This document shows positions 6,136 through 14,391 of a DNA stretch of 27,271 nucleotides, piece after piece. The stretch lies in the NCBI RefSeq assembly GCF_049615385.1, contig NZ_JBMZFL010000024.1; one strand, written 5' to 3'. Source of the DNA: Aequoribacter sp049615385 (GTDB lineage Bacteria; Pseudomonadota; Gammaproteobacteria; Pseudomonadales; Halieaceae). Numbering within the stretch: position 1 is the first letter of the stretch; each line of letters begins with the position of its first letter. The notes beneath the pieces are model-generated. The model was not told the origin of the DNA. It was given only the letters and a program-made list of their open reading frames with translations, and did no database searches. The position numbers and the translations under genes are program-made.

Positions 6136-8214
6136 GTGTCCTATGAAATCACCGACGTTAAACGCTCTGGCTTTTACGAAGCCTTTTGTGATGGCGTTCG
6201 GATTAATCGAGATGGTCACAGCGGCAACCACACGACAGAGAACGAAGCTGAACAAACGATATTTTGGCACGCCAGCAACAACGCCTCAGAAGGGGACCGA
6301 GTTTATGAGATTCAACCTGCAAAATCGGTTTTTGAAGTGCGCGTAGTAGGATCTGTAGCATCTCAAACGGGTGATACTGAGGCTCCCACTCAGCCTGGTT
6401 CCCTATTGGCTGCTGCTCAGTCCGCTACTCGCATAGACCTCTCCTGGACAGCTTCAACGGATAACGTTGGGGTTACTGGGTATCAGATATTCCAAGATGG
6501 AAACCCAATTACTACTGTGGTGGGTACTACCTACTCGGTTTTATCTTTAACCCCTAGTACCCAATACAGCTTCGAGGTTTCCGCCTTCGATTCAGCGGGA
6601 AATAACTCTCCCAATGCAGGTCCTGCACTAGCTACAACGAACTCTAACAGCGCTCCCGTTTGGTCCCTTGGCAATCAATCTGGGGAGACCGGCGGCGCTA
6701 TCAACATCGATTTGGATTCTGTTTGTACGGATTCGGATGGGGATACGATCACATACAGTCTTCTCAGTGGGACCCTACCGGCTGGCCTAGCACTGTCTGG
6801 AACCCGCAACGAGACCCTATCAGGGACCCTCTCAGAAGCTGATGTAGATAATTTCACCCTACAAGCGAGTGATGGGATCACGACCACTGATGTCGCCGTC
6901 ACTTTTACAGTCACGGCTCCTGATACAGTTCCTCCGGCGGTCCCTACAGGTTTGGCGGCGGGTACAACTGGACAATCAACGGTCCCCCTAACCTGGGATG
7001 CTAATGGGGAAGGAGACCTTAATTACTATTCAATCTACCGGTCCACCGATGATGTGAATTTCGGCAAGGTAACTACGGATGGTGCCCAAACAACCACTTC
7101 CTTTACCGATACCGGACGAAGCGCAAGCACCACCTACTACTACACAGTAACCGCTACAGATGACAGCGATAATGAAAGCGCCCAATCAGCCAGTATCTCA
7201 GCCACCACGGCAGCATTTAGTGCAGATCCCTTTGATTTAAGTAGCTATTCAATACCCTTTAGTTATTCATGGCCTAGCGCGCCGGTATCAACCTCAAGTG
7301 CGACAGTTACCCCTGCAACAATCGGGGCTAACCTTGTAGCGGGTAGAACTCTTACCCTTCAAGCGGGGAGCTATGGCGATCTCAGTATTTTTGTTGATGA
7401 TTTGACGATTATTCAGCAAGCCGGTGCCAACATCGACACCCTGTATTACGCGGGCGTTAGTCGGCTGACGGTTAAGCCCGAAACCCCCAGAGTCGGCAGT
7501 ATCGGAGACATCAACTCCAATAGTTCTGGGGATGCCTCGGACATTTTGTTTGATGGAATTTTCCAACTTAATAACAGTAATACACCGAACTTTTTTGCCA
7601 ATAACCGTTTTTATGGCAGCCGGATAGCGGTTGTCAATTCGAGCATTAACACGCACGGATATTGTCAGGCAGGGTTTAGCACCAGTTTTCGAGCGATCAA
7701 TAACTTCATTTGGGCGGGTAACTATTGCCGGTCTGACTCTGGTATCAGCGTACCGTTCCCATCGAGCGAGTCGCTGTTTCGCATGGTTGGGCCACAGCAA
7801 TTTATCATTGTGGGTAACTACTTCGATAAGGTTACGGGCGGTTTGGGACTTAGAATCCACGCCGACCAAGCAGATGCAACAGACGGTTACATAGCAGATA
7901 ACGTAATTATAGGCAGTCGCTCTAGCACTACTTTCAATGCCATGTTTATCGCTCGATCCGGTGGCGATTCTCCCGCTCAGGATATGGATAACATCTTAAT
8001 CGAGGATAATGATGTTTATAACCAAAACGGCGCATTGATTCTCACAACCTCTACTCCCGCTCAATCCCCCGAAGCATCTAGTATGACCTTGAGAAACAAC
8101 AATGGTTATTCAGGCAGTAGCTGGCCTACCAGTCAGACAGGCTGGACGTTCTCAAATAACAGCAACAATTCATACCAAACCCCTCCCACTTCGGTTAGTA
8201 AGGTAGGCTTCTAG
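6136..8214 (+). CDS. FN3/Ig-decorated beta-helix tail spike or fiber
   Basis: This 692-residue protein starts with GTG at 6136 after AAAGGAAT. Domains in order: a short N-terminal virion-attachment-like region (1-75), a fibronectin type III domain (about 81-168, with DLSWTASTDNVGVTGYQIF), a cadherin/Ig-like domain of the putative-Ig type (about 172-262, DSDGDTITYSLLSGTLPAGL), a second FN3 (about 265-357), and a long C-terminal region (about 380-692) whose repeated short Asn-rich strands (NNFIWAGNYC, IVGNYF, YIADNVIIG, ILIEDNDV) indicate a right-handed beta-helix. Beta-helices of this kind bind or cut surface glycans. Likely a receptor-binding spike. Confidence 0.75.
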   Translation: MSYEITDVKRSGFYEAFCDGVRINRDGHSGNHTTENEAEQTIFWHASNNASEGDRVYEIQPAKSVFEVRVVGSVASQTGDTEAPTQPGSLLAAAQSATRIDLSWTASTDNVGVTGYQIFQDGNPITTVVGTTYSVLSLTPSTQYSFEVSAFDSAGNNSPNAGPALATTNSNSAPVWSLGNQSGETGGAINIDLDSVCTDSDGDTITYSLLSGTLPAGLALSGTRNETLSGTLSEADVDNFTLQASDGITTTDVAVTFTVTAPDTVPPAVPTGLAAGTTGQSTVPLTWDANGEGDLNYYSIYRSTDDVNFGKVTTDGAQTTTSFTDTGRSASTTYYYTVTATDDSDNESAQSASISATTAAFSADPFDLSSYSIPFSYSWPSAPVSTSSATVTPATIGANLVAGRTLTLQAGSYGDLSIFVDDLTIIQQAGANIDTLYYAGVSRLTVKPETPRVGSIGDINSNSSGDASDILFDGIFQLNNSNTPNFFANNRFYGSRIAVVNSSINTHGYCQAGFSTSFRAINNFIWAGNYCRSDSGISVPFPSSESLFRMVGPQQFIIVGNYFDKVTGGLGLRIHADQADATDGYIADNVIIGSRSSTTFNAMFIARSGGDSPAQDMDNILIEDNDVYNQNGALILTTSTPAQSPEASSMTLRNNNGYSGSSWPTSQTGWTFSNNSNNSYQTPPTSVSKVGF

Positions 8215-8898
8215 ATGGCCGCTTATGAGTCGCATTACACAGAAAATACTTACACTCAGACGGGATCAATCACAATTGACAACCCTGCGACCGTAGATGA
8301 TGGAGACATTCTTCTTTATTTCATACAGCAACAGCCAGCAGCCAGCCAGGGCACGATAAGCAGTGATGGCGGGCTGACTGAAGTGCTTAATGAGGTAGGA
8401 GCTTCATTTGAGGGCTCCATAGCGTTATACAGTGTGGAAGCTGATGGTACTGAAGATGGTGGTTCCGAGGACTTCTCTAGCACCGATACAAGCACGGTTA
8501 TGGATGGGGCCTGTATTCGTATTTCAGGCGCTGGTGTGGTTAGTGATTCTAGCCATGTTTTTAACGGCGCTAGTTCGACTTGTGACGTTCCAACGGTAGA
8601 CGCTGATGGCGCTGATTCGTTGTTGATTTCGATATTAGGCGGCGGCTCGGTAGGTAGCGAGTGGACACCTACTCAACCAACGGGCATGACCTTGGGCGAC
8701 ACATCCTTCCAGGCTTGGGCGACCTCGATTGCTCTTGCTTACGAAGTACATGCAGACGGCGCGACAGGTACCCAGCAATGGTCGAGCGTTCCCACCGACT
8801 ACGGTACCTGGGGTGTAAATATCGTCCTGACGGATGCAGGCGGAGGTGGATCAATAGCACCTCAAGCCCGTTATTACTACAACATGCAACTGAGTTAA
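8215..8898 (+). CDS. Beta-rich probable tail/adhesin protein
   Basis: The ATG follows the previous stop directly. The 227-residue product is acidic, rich in Ser, Thr, Gly and Asp, with alternating hydrophobic strands and no helices, consistent with a beta-sandwich. A glycine-rich hinge (DAGGGGSIAPQ, near residue 207) leads to a tyrosine-rich C-terminal tail (RYYYNMQL). Proteins of this look occur among phage fiber genes as host-contact or chaperone-like subunits. I do not recognise a named family. Confidence 0.5.
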   Translation: MAAYESHYTENTYTQTGSITIDNPATVDDGDILLYFIQQQPAASQGTISSDGGLTEVLNEVGASFEGSIALYSVEADGTEDGGSEDFSSTDTSTVMDGACIRISGAGVVSDSSHVFNGASSTCDVPTVDADGADSLLISILGGGSVGSEWTPTQPTGMTLGDTSFQAWATSIALAYEVHADGATGTQQWSSVPTDYGTWGVNIVLTDAGGGGSIAPQARYYYNMQLS

Positions 8899-8902
8899 TT
8901 AT

Positions 8903-10747
8903 ATGTTTTTAAAGCAATCAACAGCGGTCGATGTGTTGGTCGGTCCATTTGTGGATGCTACCGACGCTTACACGGCGGAAACTGGCTTAACACTTGCTAT
9001 TAAAGTCAGCAAGAACGGCCAAACGATGGCGACTAAAAACGACGCCACAACGCCGACTCATGACGCAGACGGTTATTACAATTGCGAGTTAGATGCGACT
9101 GATACAAACACCGTGGGGACGTTGGTTCTAACACAAGCGGGCAGCGCTACTCATTTAGCTTGGAGTAAGACCTACTACGTTCTTGAAGAAGCAATTTATG
9201 ATGCGATTTTTGGTGCGTCGGCGGCTGCATTTGACGCAAATGCTCGTGTAGATGTTGGAAGTCTCGCGGGTACTGCGCAAACGGCAAGAGATATTGGTGC
9301 TAGCGTTTTGCTTTCAAGTGGAACAGGTACTGGCCAAGTTAGTTTGAGTTCTGGTTCGGTGACGGCTGGCACGGTAAGCGACAAGACGGGATATTCAGTT
9401 TCGTCGGTATCCGATAAGACGGGCTATAGACTTTCCTCTACTGGCGTTGGTGATATTTGGGACGAGTCCAGCGCAGATCATGTGGCGGCGGGTAGTATGG
9501 GCGCGGCAATGTATATTGCCCGATCCAGTACAGCGCAAGCGGGCGCGGCTTCAACGATTACGCTAGATGCTAGTTCTTCAAGTACAGATGACTTCTATAA
9601 CAACGGCTGGATATTTATCGTCTCTGGAACAGGTGTTGGTCAAGGTAATACGATTTCCGACTATAACGGCACAACCAAGGTCGCGACAGTGCAAGATTCA
9701 TGGGCTACAAACCCATCGTCTGACTCAGTATTTGTCATTATGCCGCGAGGCGGACTCCCAGGCGCAAGCGCTCCAACAGCGGCTGCTGTAGCGGATGCTG
9801 TATGGGATGAAGCCTCGGCGGACCATACCAGCGAGGGTACCTTTGGCGCTCAATTCCAAGCATCACATGAAGGGACAGCGCAAGCGGCGACCGGCACAAC
9901 CTTTACGCTGGACGCTACAGGCTCAAGCTCTACAGATGATTTCTACAACTACGGCTTTATCCGTGTGATTGCGGGAACGGGCGCGGGGCAGACAAGGCAG
10001 ATTAGTGGTTATGTAGGCTCTTCAAAGGTCGCTACGGTTTCACTAGCGTGGACAACTACGCCCAGCACTGATTCTCAGTATGTATTGATTGCTGATGGTA
10101 TAGACGCGGCAACGATTGCACAGATTGCAGATGGCGTATGGGATGAGGGTCGCTCAGGACACGTTTCGGCGGGTTCATTCGGTGAGTACGTGTTAGCTGA
10201 TACCACTAGGGTTTCTGGCTCAACCTCGGCAGCGGATGGCTTGGAGGCGGCAGTAAGCGGCTCAACACCGCTACCAGCAGACGTTCAGCAAGTCGGTAGT
10301 GTTGCAGAGGATCTACCCACAGCTACAGCTATGGCTACTATCGACAGCAATGTTGATGCAATCCTAGTTGATACCGGAACCACGCTAAACGATAAACTAG
10401 ATGTGATCGATGGCATTGTTGACGCAATCCTTCTAGATACAGCAGAGATAGGCGCGGCTGGTGCAGGTCTCACTGATTTGGGTGGTATGAGCACAGGTAT
10501 GCAGGGCGAGGTTAACGCGCAGGTATTGGATGTGCTGAACGTTGATACCTTCGCAGAATCTAGCGGCGTACCAGCGGCGACTGCAAGCCTAGTGGACAAG
10601 ATAGCGTTCTTGACTACATTGGCCAGAAACAAGATTACCCAGACTGCATCTACTCAGACGCTCAGGAACGACGCAGACAGCGGTAATATCGCAACTTCTA
10701 CGCAGAGCGATGATGCGACCACTTACACCAAGGGAGAGTGGACATAG
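8903..10747 (+). CDS. Repeat-containing tail fiber protein (614 aa)
   Basis: The N-terminal segment (residues 1-95: LKQSTAVDVLVGPFVDATDAYTAETG) is a virion-anchoring type seen in many phage fiber proteins. The middle holds two tandem copies of a roughly 100-residue module, at about 186-285 and 301-400. Each opens WDE(S/A)SADH, passes through an SSSTDDFYN turn and a GTG(V/A)GQ turn, and ends near SDSVFV or TDSQYV. A truncated third copy begins at 413. A heptad-like region (about 470-520) and a C-terminus ending with LRNDADSGNIATSTQSDD follow, which is common to such fibers. Likely a trimeric fiber shaft for host contact. Confidence 0.65.
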   Translation: MFLKQSTAVDVLVGPFVDATDAYTAETGLTLAIKVSKNGQTMATKNDATTPTHDADGYYNCELDATDTNTVGTLVLTQAGSATHLAWSKTYYVLEEAIYDAIFGASAAAFDANARVDVGSLAGTAQTARDIGASVLLSSGTGTGQVSLSSGSVTAGTVSDKTGYSVSSVSDKTGYRLSSTGVGDIWDESSADHVAAGSMGAAMYIARSSTAQAGAASTITLDASSSSTDDFYNNGWIFIVSGTGVGQGNTISDYNGTTKVATVQDSWATNPSSDSVFVIMPRGGLPGASAPTAAAVADAVWDEASADHTSEGTFGAQFQASHEGTAQAATGTTFTLDATGSSSTDDFYNYGFIRVIAGTGAGQTRQISGYVGSSKVATVSLAWTTTPSTDSQYVLIADGIDAATIAQIADGVWDEGRSGHVSAGSFGEYVLADTTRVSGSTSAADGLEAAVSGSTPLPADVQQVGSVAEDLPTATAMATIDSNVDAILVDTGTTLNDKLDVIDGIVDAILLDTAEIGAAGAGLTDLGGMSTGMQGEVNAQVLDVLNVDTFAESSGVPAATASLVDKIAFLTTLARNKITQTASTQTLRNDADSGNIATSTQSDDATTYTKGEWT

Positions 10748-11184
10748 CCATTGATAGCCTAGATAAGCGGTCAAGCTGCATTGGGTTTGTTCTGCCGTTT
10801 ATGCTGCTATCGCCTGTTCCAGATGGCAGTTTAGCTATTGTTGCGGATCGACAGCAGATTGCCTATTCCTATCGCGGTGTGGCTGTAACGGATGGCTATG
10901 TGGCGGAAGGGATAAGCACAGGCAATCCTTTTGAGGATAGAGCGGCTAACGCCAGGGCTTATGCAAACTTACCTAATGCTTCCTATGACGAGGCATTAAT
11001 CGGTATGTGTCGCAGGGACTTATCAGATGGTAATGGCACCTTGAACGAACTATTGATTGCATGGCTACAGCTTAGACTAGGCAGTTCGGCAACAAACTTA
11101 ATGGATCTCAAAGCAGAGGCGGCTGACTATCTCAGCGTTGATGGTTGGGATGAAATATCAGACTTAACAGCGATTGGTGCGTAA
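10738..11184 (+). CDS. Phage structural-region protein of unknown function
   Basis: A 148-residue protein with an N-terminal segment (GFVLPFMLLSPVPDGSLAIVADRQQIAYSY split by a turn) often seen in small genes that follow this type of fiber gene, then a helical acidic C-terminus. The start is uncertain. GTG at 10738 overlaps the fiber stop by 10 bases but sits too close to AGGGAG (10731-10736). ATA at 10744 would have ideal spacing but is a rare start codon. Possibly a fiber- or neck-associated protein. Confidence 0.55.
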   Translation: MDIAIDSLDKRSSCIGFVLPFMLLSPVPDGSLAIVADRQQIAYSYRGVAVTDGYVAEGISTGNPFEDRAANARAYANLPNASYDEALIGMCRRDLSDGNGTLNELLIAWLQLRLGSSATNLMDLKAEAADYLSVDGWDEISDLTAIGA

Positions 11185-11321
11185 TGAGAAAAAGAGTCCC
11201 TTACCCAGATGAAGTAAAGGCAGCAAAGCAAACAGGTGATAAGCCTGCCCCTAAAGCGCCACAAGAGAGTTTTAAAGAGCGTGTGCAGCGCATCATCAAA
11301 GAAATGACTAAAGAAGACTAA
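11184..11321 (+). CDS. Small basic protein before terminase (45 aa)
   Basis: The ATG at 11184 shares a base with the previous stop (TAATG), and the stop TAA at 11319-11321 abuts the next ATG. The peptide is lysine/proline-rich at first, then an amphipathic helix (FKERVQRIIKEMTKE). Flush junctions on both sides and gene-like composition support it. No family recognised. Confidence 0.6.
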   Translation: MRKRVPYPDEVKAAKQTGDKPAPKAPQESFKERVQRIIKEMTKED

Positions 11322-11699
11322 ATGCCTGCCGGCCGACCTACTAAGTACAAAGGCGATGAGTCTGTGGCTATGGTTCACGACTACATAACTAACTTCGCTC
11401 AATACGATGACATGATCCCAAGTGTAGAGGGATTATCTATGGTTATCGGTGTAGCTGTCAGTACACTTTACTTATGGAAGGATGAGCACGAAGAATTTTC
11501 GGAGGTGTTAGGTCAATTACAGATCGCACAACGCCGAGAGCTTGTAAACAAAGGGCTAGATGGAACCTTTAACAGCAATATTACAAAGCTGGTTCTCACT
11601 AAGCATGGTTACTCTGATAAGCAAGATACAAACGTCAACGCGACCTTCAATCTAAGCGACGAACCTACACCAGATGAGTGGGAAGAGGAGCACAGTTGA
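11322..11699 (+). CDS. terS: Terminase small subunit (P22 gp3-like)
   Basis: The small terminase recognises the packaging site on phage DNA and delivers it to the large subunit. This 125-residue protein starts MPAGRPTKYKG, typical of the family, and has a helix-turn-helix (IPSVEGLSMVIGVAVSTLYLWKDEH, about residues 32-57). This is followed by helices with LVNKGLDGTFNSNITKLVLTKHGYSDK (75-100), the signature of the P22 gp3-like/DNA-packaging group. The acidic tail (DEWEEEHS) probably contacts TerL. It overlaps the large-subunit gene as TTGA. Confidence 0.88.
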   Translation: MPAGRPTKYKGDESVAMVHDYITNFAQYDDMIPSVEGLSMVIGVAVSTLYLWKDEHEEFSEVLGQLQIAQRRELVNKGLDGTFNSNITKLVLTKHGYSDKQDTNVNATFNLSDEPTPDEWEEEHS

Positions 11700-13123
11700 G
11701 TTGGTCTCCACAGACCGGACCACAACACGCTTTAGTTAGATGTCCGGTTAGTGAGATATTCTATGGTGGTGCACGAGGTGGTGGTAAGACAGATGGTGTT
11801 ATCGGTAAGTACGCTATCAAAGAGGCTCGTTATGGTAGCGACTTTAATGCGGTTATCTTTCGTAAAGAGCTTCCTATGCTTGATGACCTTATCGAGCGCT
11901 CTAAAGAGATCTACACGCCATTAGGTGGTGAGTTCTCAGAACATAAAAAAACATGGCGAATGCCTAACGGCGGAAGACTTCGGTTTAGACCATTAGAGCG
12001 CACCTCTGATGCAGATAAGTTTCAGGGTCAGAACCTCACAGATGCTTGTGTGGAAGAGGCGGGACAGTACGCTACAGCTAATCCAATAGATCGATTATTT
12101 GGTGCTTTACGTAGCGCTAAAGGGGTCCCTACTCAATTAATGCTTACAGGCAATCCAGGTGGGCCAGGACAGCTTTGGATTAAAGCTAGGTACATTGACC
12201 CATGTCCTACGGGAATGAAGATACAAGCCCGCACACTGCCTAATGGGAAGGAACACAAGTTCGTGTTTATCCCTTCGAAGATCCAGAACAACAAAGCCTT
12301 ACTAGATGCAGACCCTGATTACATCGATCGGCTGTATCTGGTAGGTGGTAAAGAGCTTGTAAAAGCATGGCTAGAAGGTGATTGGGGTGCAATTGAGGGA
12401 GCTTACTTCGATGATTGGTCTCAAGACATGGTTATCGAGCCTTTTAAGATACCTGACCATTGGACTCGGCTATGTGGCTTTGACTGGGGCAGTGCTAAGC
12501 CTTTCGCTGCTTATTGGGCTGCTGTGGCTAGTGAAGACTACGTACTTAACAGCGCTCATATCCCTAAAGGCGCGTTGGTCTTCTATAGAGAATGGTATGG
12601 AGCGCGTAAGACAGAGAAGGGCGAGACGATCCCGAACGTAGGCTTGAAGATGACGGCCGAAGAGGTGGGGCGAGGGATTAAATCTAGATCAGATGAAACG
12701 ATTCACGATTACATAGCGGACCCTGCAATCTTCACAGAAGACGGCGGTCCATCGATTGCAGAGCGTATGAATGTTCCTTTTAGGCGCGCTGATAACAAGC
12801 GTGTTGCGGCACATGGTCATGTAGGTGGGTGGGACATGATGCGGGGCCGGATGAAGGGCGAAGATGGCCGGCCGATGATTTATTTTTTTGATACGTGTGT
12901 TGATGCGATTAGGACTATTCCTGTACTTCAGCATGATGAAACCAGAGCGGAAGACTTAGATAGCGATGGCGAGGACCACGCGGCTGATACAGTGAGATAC
13001 ATGTGTATGGCCAGACCATGGACCTCTAAGAAGCCTAAAGTGAAGGAGCCGTTAAAGATTGTGGAACCGACGCTAGACGAGCTATTCAAAGCACAACGAA
13101 CCAAACAACCTGGCGTAATTTAG
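11696..13123 (+). CDS. terL: Terminase large subunit, ATPase-nuclease
   Basis: The packaging motor: an N-terminal ATPase pumps DNA into the prohead and a C-terminal RNase-H-like nuclease cuts the concatemer. The start is placed at TTG 11696, which overlaps the terS stop and lies 5 bases after AGGAG; an in-frame GTG at 11678 is less likely. In the 475-residue product, Walker A is GGARGGGKT (24-32, K31), the Walker B/catalytic acid region is TDACVEEAG (about 115-123), motif III is LTGNPGG (150-156), and nuclease carboxylates lie in FDWGS (D263), in YIADP and in the EDHAADTVRY segment near the C-terminus. All motifs are intact. Confidence 0.97.
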   Translation: MSWSPQTGPQHALVRCPVSEIFYGGARGGGKTDGVIGKYAIKEARYGSDFNAVIFRKELPMLDDLIERSKEIYTPLGGEFSEHKKTWRMPNGGRLRFRPLERTSDADKFQGQNLTDACVEEAGQYATANPIDRLFGALRSAKGVPTQLMLTGNPGGPGQLWIKARYIDPCPTGMKIQARTLPNGKEHKFVFIPSKIQNNKALLDADPDYIDRLYLVGGKELVKAWLEGDWGAIEGAYFDDWSQDMVIEPFKIPDHWTRLCGFDWGSAKPFAAYWAAVASEDYVLNSAHIPKGALVFYREWYGARKTEKGETIPNVGLKMTAEEVGRGIKSRSDETIHDYIADPAIFTEDGGPSIAERMNVPFRRADNKRVAAHGHVGGWDMMRGRMKGEDGRPMIYFFDTCVDAIRTIPVLQHDETRAEDLDSDGEDHAADTVRYMCMARPWTSKKPKVKEPLKIVEPTLDELFKAQRTKQPGVI

Positions 13124-14385
13124 TGGCACAGCAGACGATAAGCATTACAGAGTCTGCTAAGGCTCTGAGAATGAAGCTGCAAGCCATGATAACGGAGCTG
13201 TACTCGCAAGGTGGTGGCGGTGGGGGTAGTGGTGATTCTTGGGGTGATGCGGTTGATGCTGACATTGTCCCAGATGCTGACGGCACAAGAGATTTGGGCG
13301 CTACGGGTACGCGGTTCGCAGAGACTTACACTGATGCGTTAGATGTCACTAACAATATTACGGTAGGTGGCACGGTCGATGGGCGAGACGTGGCCGCTGA
13401 TGGTACGAAGCTAGATGGCATAGAAAGCGCGGCTACAGCGGATCAGACTGGCGCGCAGATTAAAACGGCATATGAAGGTGAAGCGGATACTAATGCGTTT
13501 ACTGATGCTGACCATACAAAGCTAGACGGGATCGAGGCTAGTGCGGACGTAACCGATACAGCTAACGTAACAGCTGCCGGTGCGTTGATGGATTCTGAGG
13601 TTGATGCGGATATAAAAACGCTGTCACTTCCAGCAAGTACGACTATTTCAACATTTGGCGCAAGCCTGGTTGATGATGCAAGCGCGAGCGCTGCTAGGAC
13701 TACTCTGGATGTGGACCAGGCGGGTACGGATAATTCAACAGATGTCACACTTGGTGGCTCACCTAATTACTTAACCTTAGCGGGGCAGGTGCTCACTAGG
13801 TCGCTGGTTAACCTTTCATCGCATGTCACTGGGAATTTGCCGGTAGGTAATCTGAATAGCGGCACTTCGGCCAGTTCGAGCACGTTTTGGCGTGGCGATG
13901 GTACTTGGGCTACACCAGCTGGTGGGGGTGGTGGTACAACCGTCACATTCTTCCAGGTGGAAGATGATGGCAGCACCGGCCAACTAACAACGGGGACTGC
14001 GGCAGACCTTTCGGGAATGTGGGGCACAGCCTCTCTTACTGATAGCGACTTTTCATGGAATGGTACGACTGGAATATTGACGGTCAATACGGCGGGAACG
14101 CTTGAGCTAGACATCAAAGTTACAAGCTACAACAACCTAAATAACCGCCACGAACTGCACGCACAGGTATACAAGAACGGTTCCACTGTACTTGTTGAAG
14201 ATGCTCAGTATGCGTCTAGAAACAACACTCAAGACGAGGGGTCTGTTTACATCAATGGATTTAAAGACACGGCAGCGGTGGACGATACCTACCGCATACG
14301 AATATTTGATATTGGCGTTGCTGCAACAGTAGGTGCTAGCAACGTCGCGGGTATGACCTACCTAAGCGCGAAACTTTACACATAA
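13123..14385 (+). CDS. Tail fiber with C1q/TNF-like head domain
   Basis: The GTG at 13123 shares a base with the terL stop. In the 420-residue protein, an N-terminal helix (1-30) and a Gly-rich hinge are followed by a shaft with repeated TKLDGIE units (residues 95-101 and 132-138, each followed by acidic ADxT stretches), a motif common in phage fibers. A WRGDGTWATPAGGGGG linker (about 258-273) follows. The C-terminal 145 residues have the strand pattern of a C1q/TNF-like trimer (FFQVEDDGSTGQL, GILTVNTAGTLELDIKV, HAQVYKNGSTV). Such heads trimerise fibers and bind host receptors. Unusually, it sits between terminase and portal. Confidence 0.7.
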   Translation: MAQQTISITESAKALRMKLQAMITELYSQGGGGGGSGDSWGDAVDADIVPDADGTRDLGATGTRFAETYTDALDVTNNITVGGTVDGRDVAADGTKLDGIESAATADQTGAQIKTAYEGEADTNAFTDADHTKLDGIEASADVTDTANVTAAGALMDSEVDADIKTLSLPASTTISTFGASLVDDASASAARTTLDVDQAGTDNSTDVTLGGSPNYLTLAGQVLTRSLVNLSSHVTGNLPVGNLNSGTSASSSTFWRGDGTWATPAGGGGGTTVTFFQVEDDGSTGQLTTGTAADLSGMWGTASLTDSDFSWNGTTGILTVNTAGTLELDIKVTSYNNLNNRHELHAQVYKNGSTVLVEDAQYASRNNTQDEGSVYINGFKDTAAVDDTYRIRIFDIGVAATVGASNVAGMTYLSAKLYT

Positions 14386-14391
14386 GAGTCT

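Noticed and set aside
7294..7869. 191-codon minus-strand frame within the spike gene.
   Set aside because: Antisense shadow of a strongly supported beta-helix coding region, with no recognisable domain and no ribosome site.
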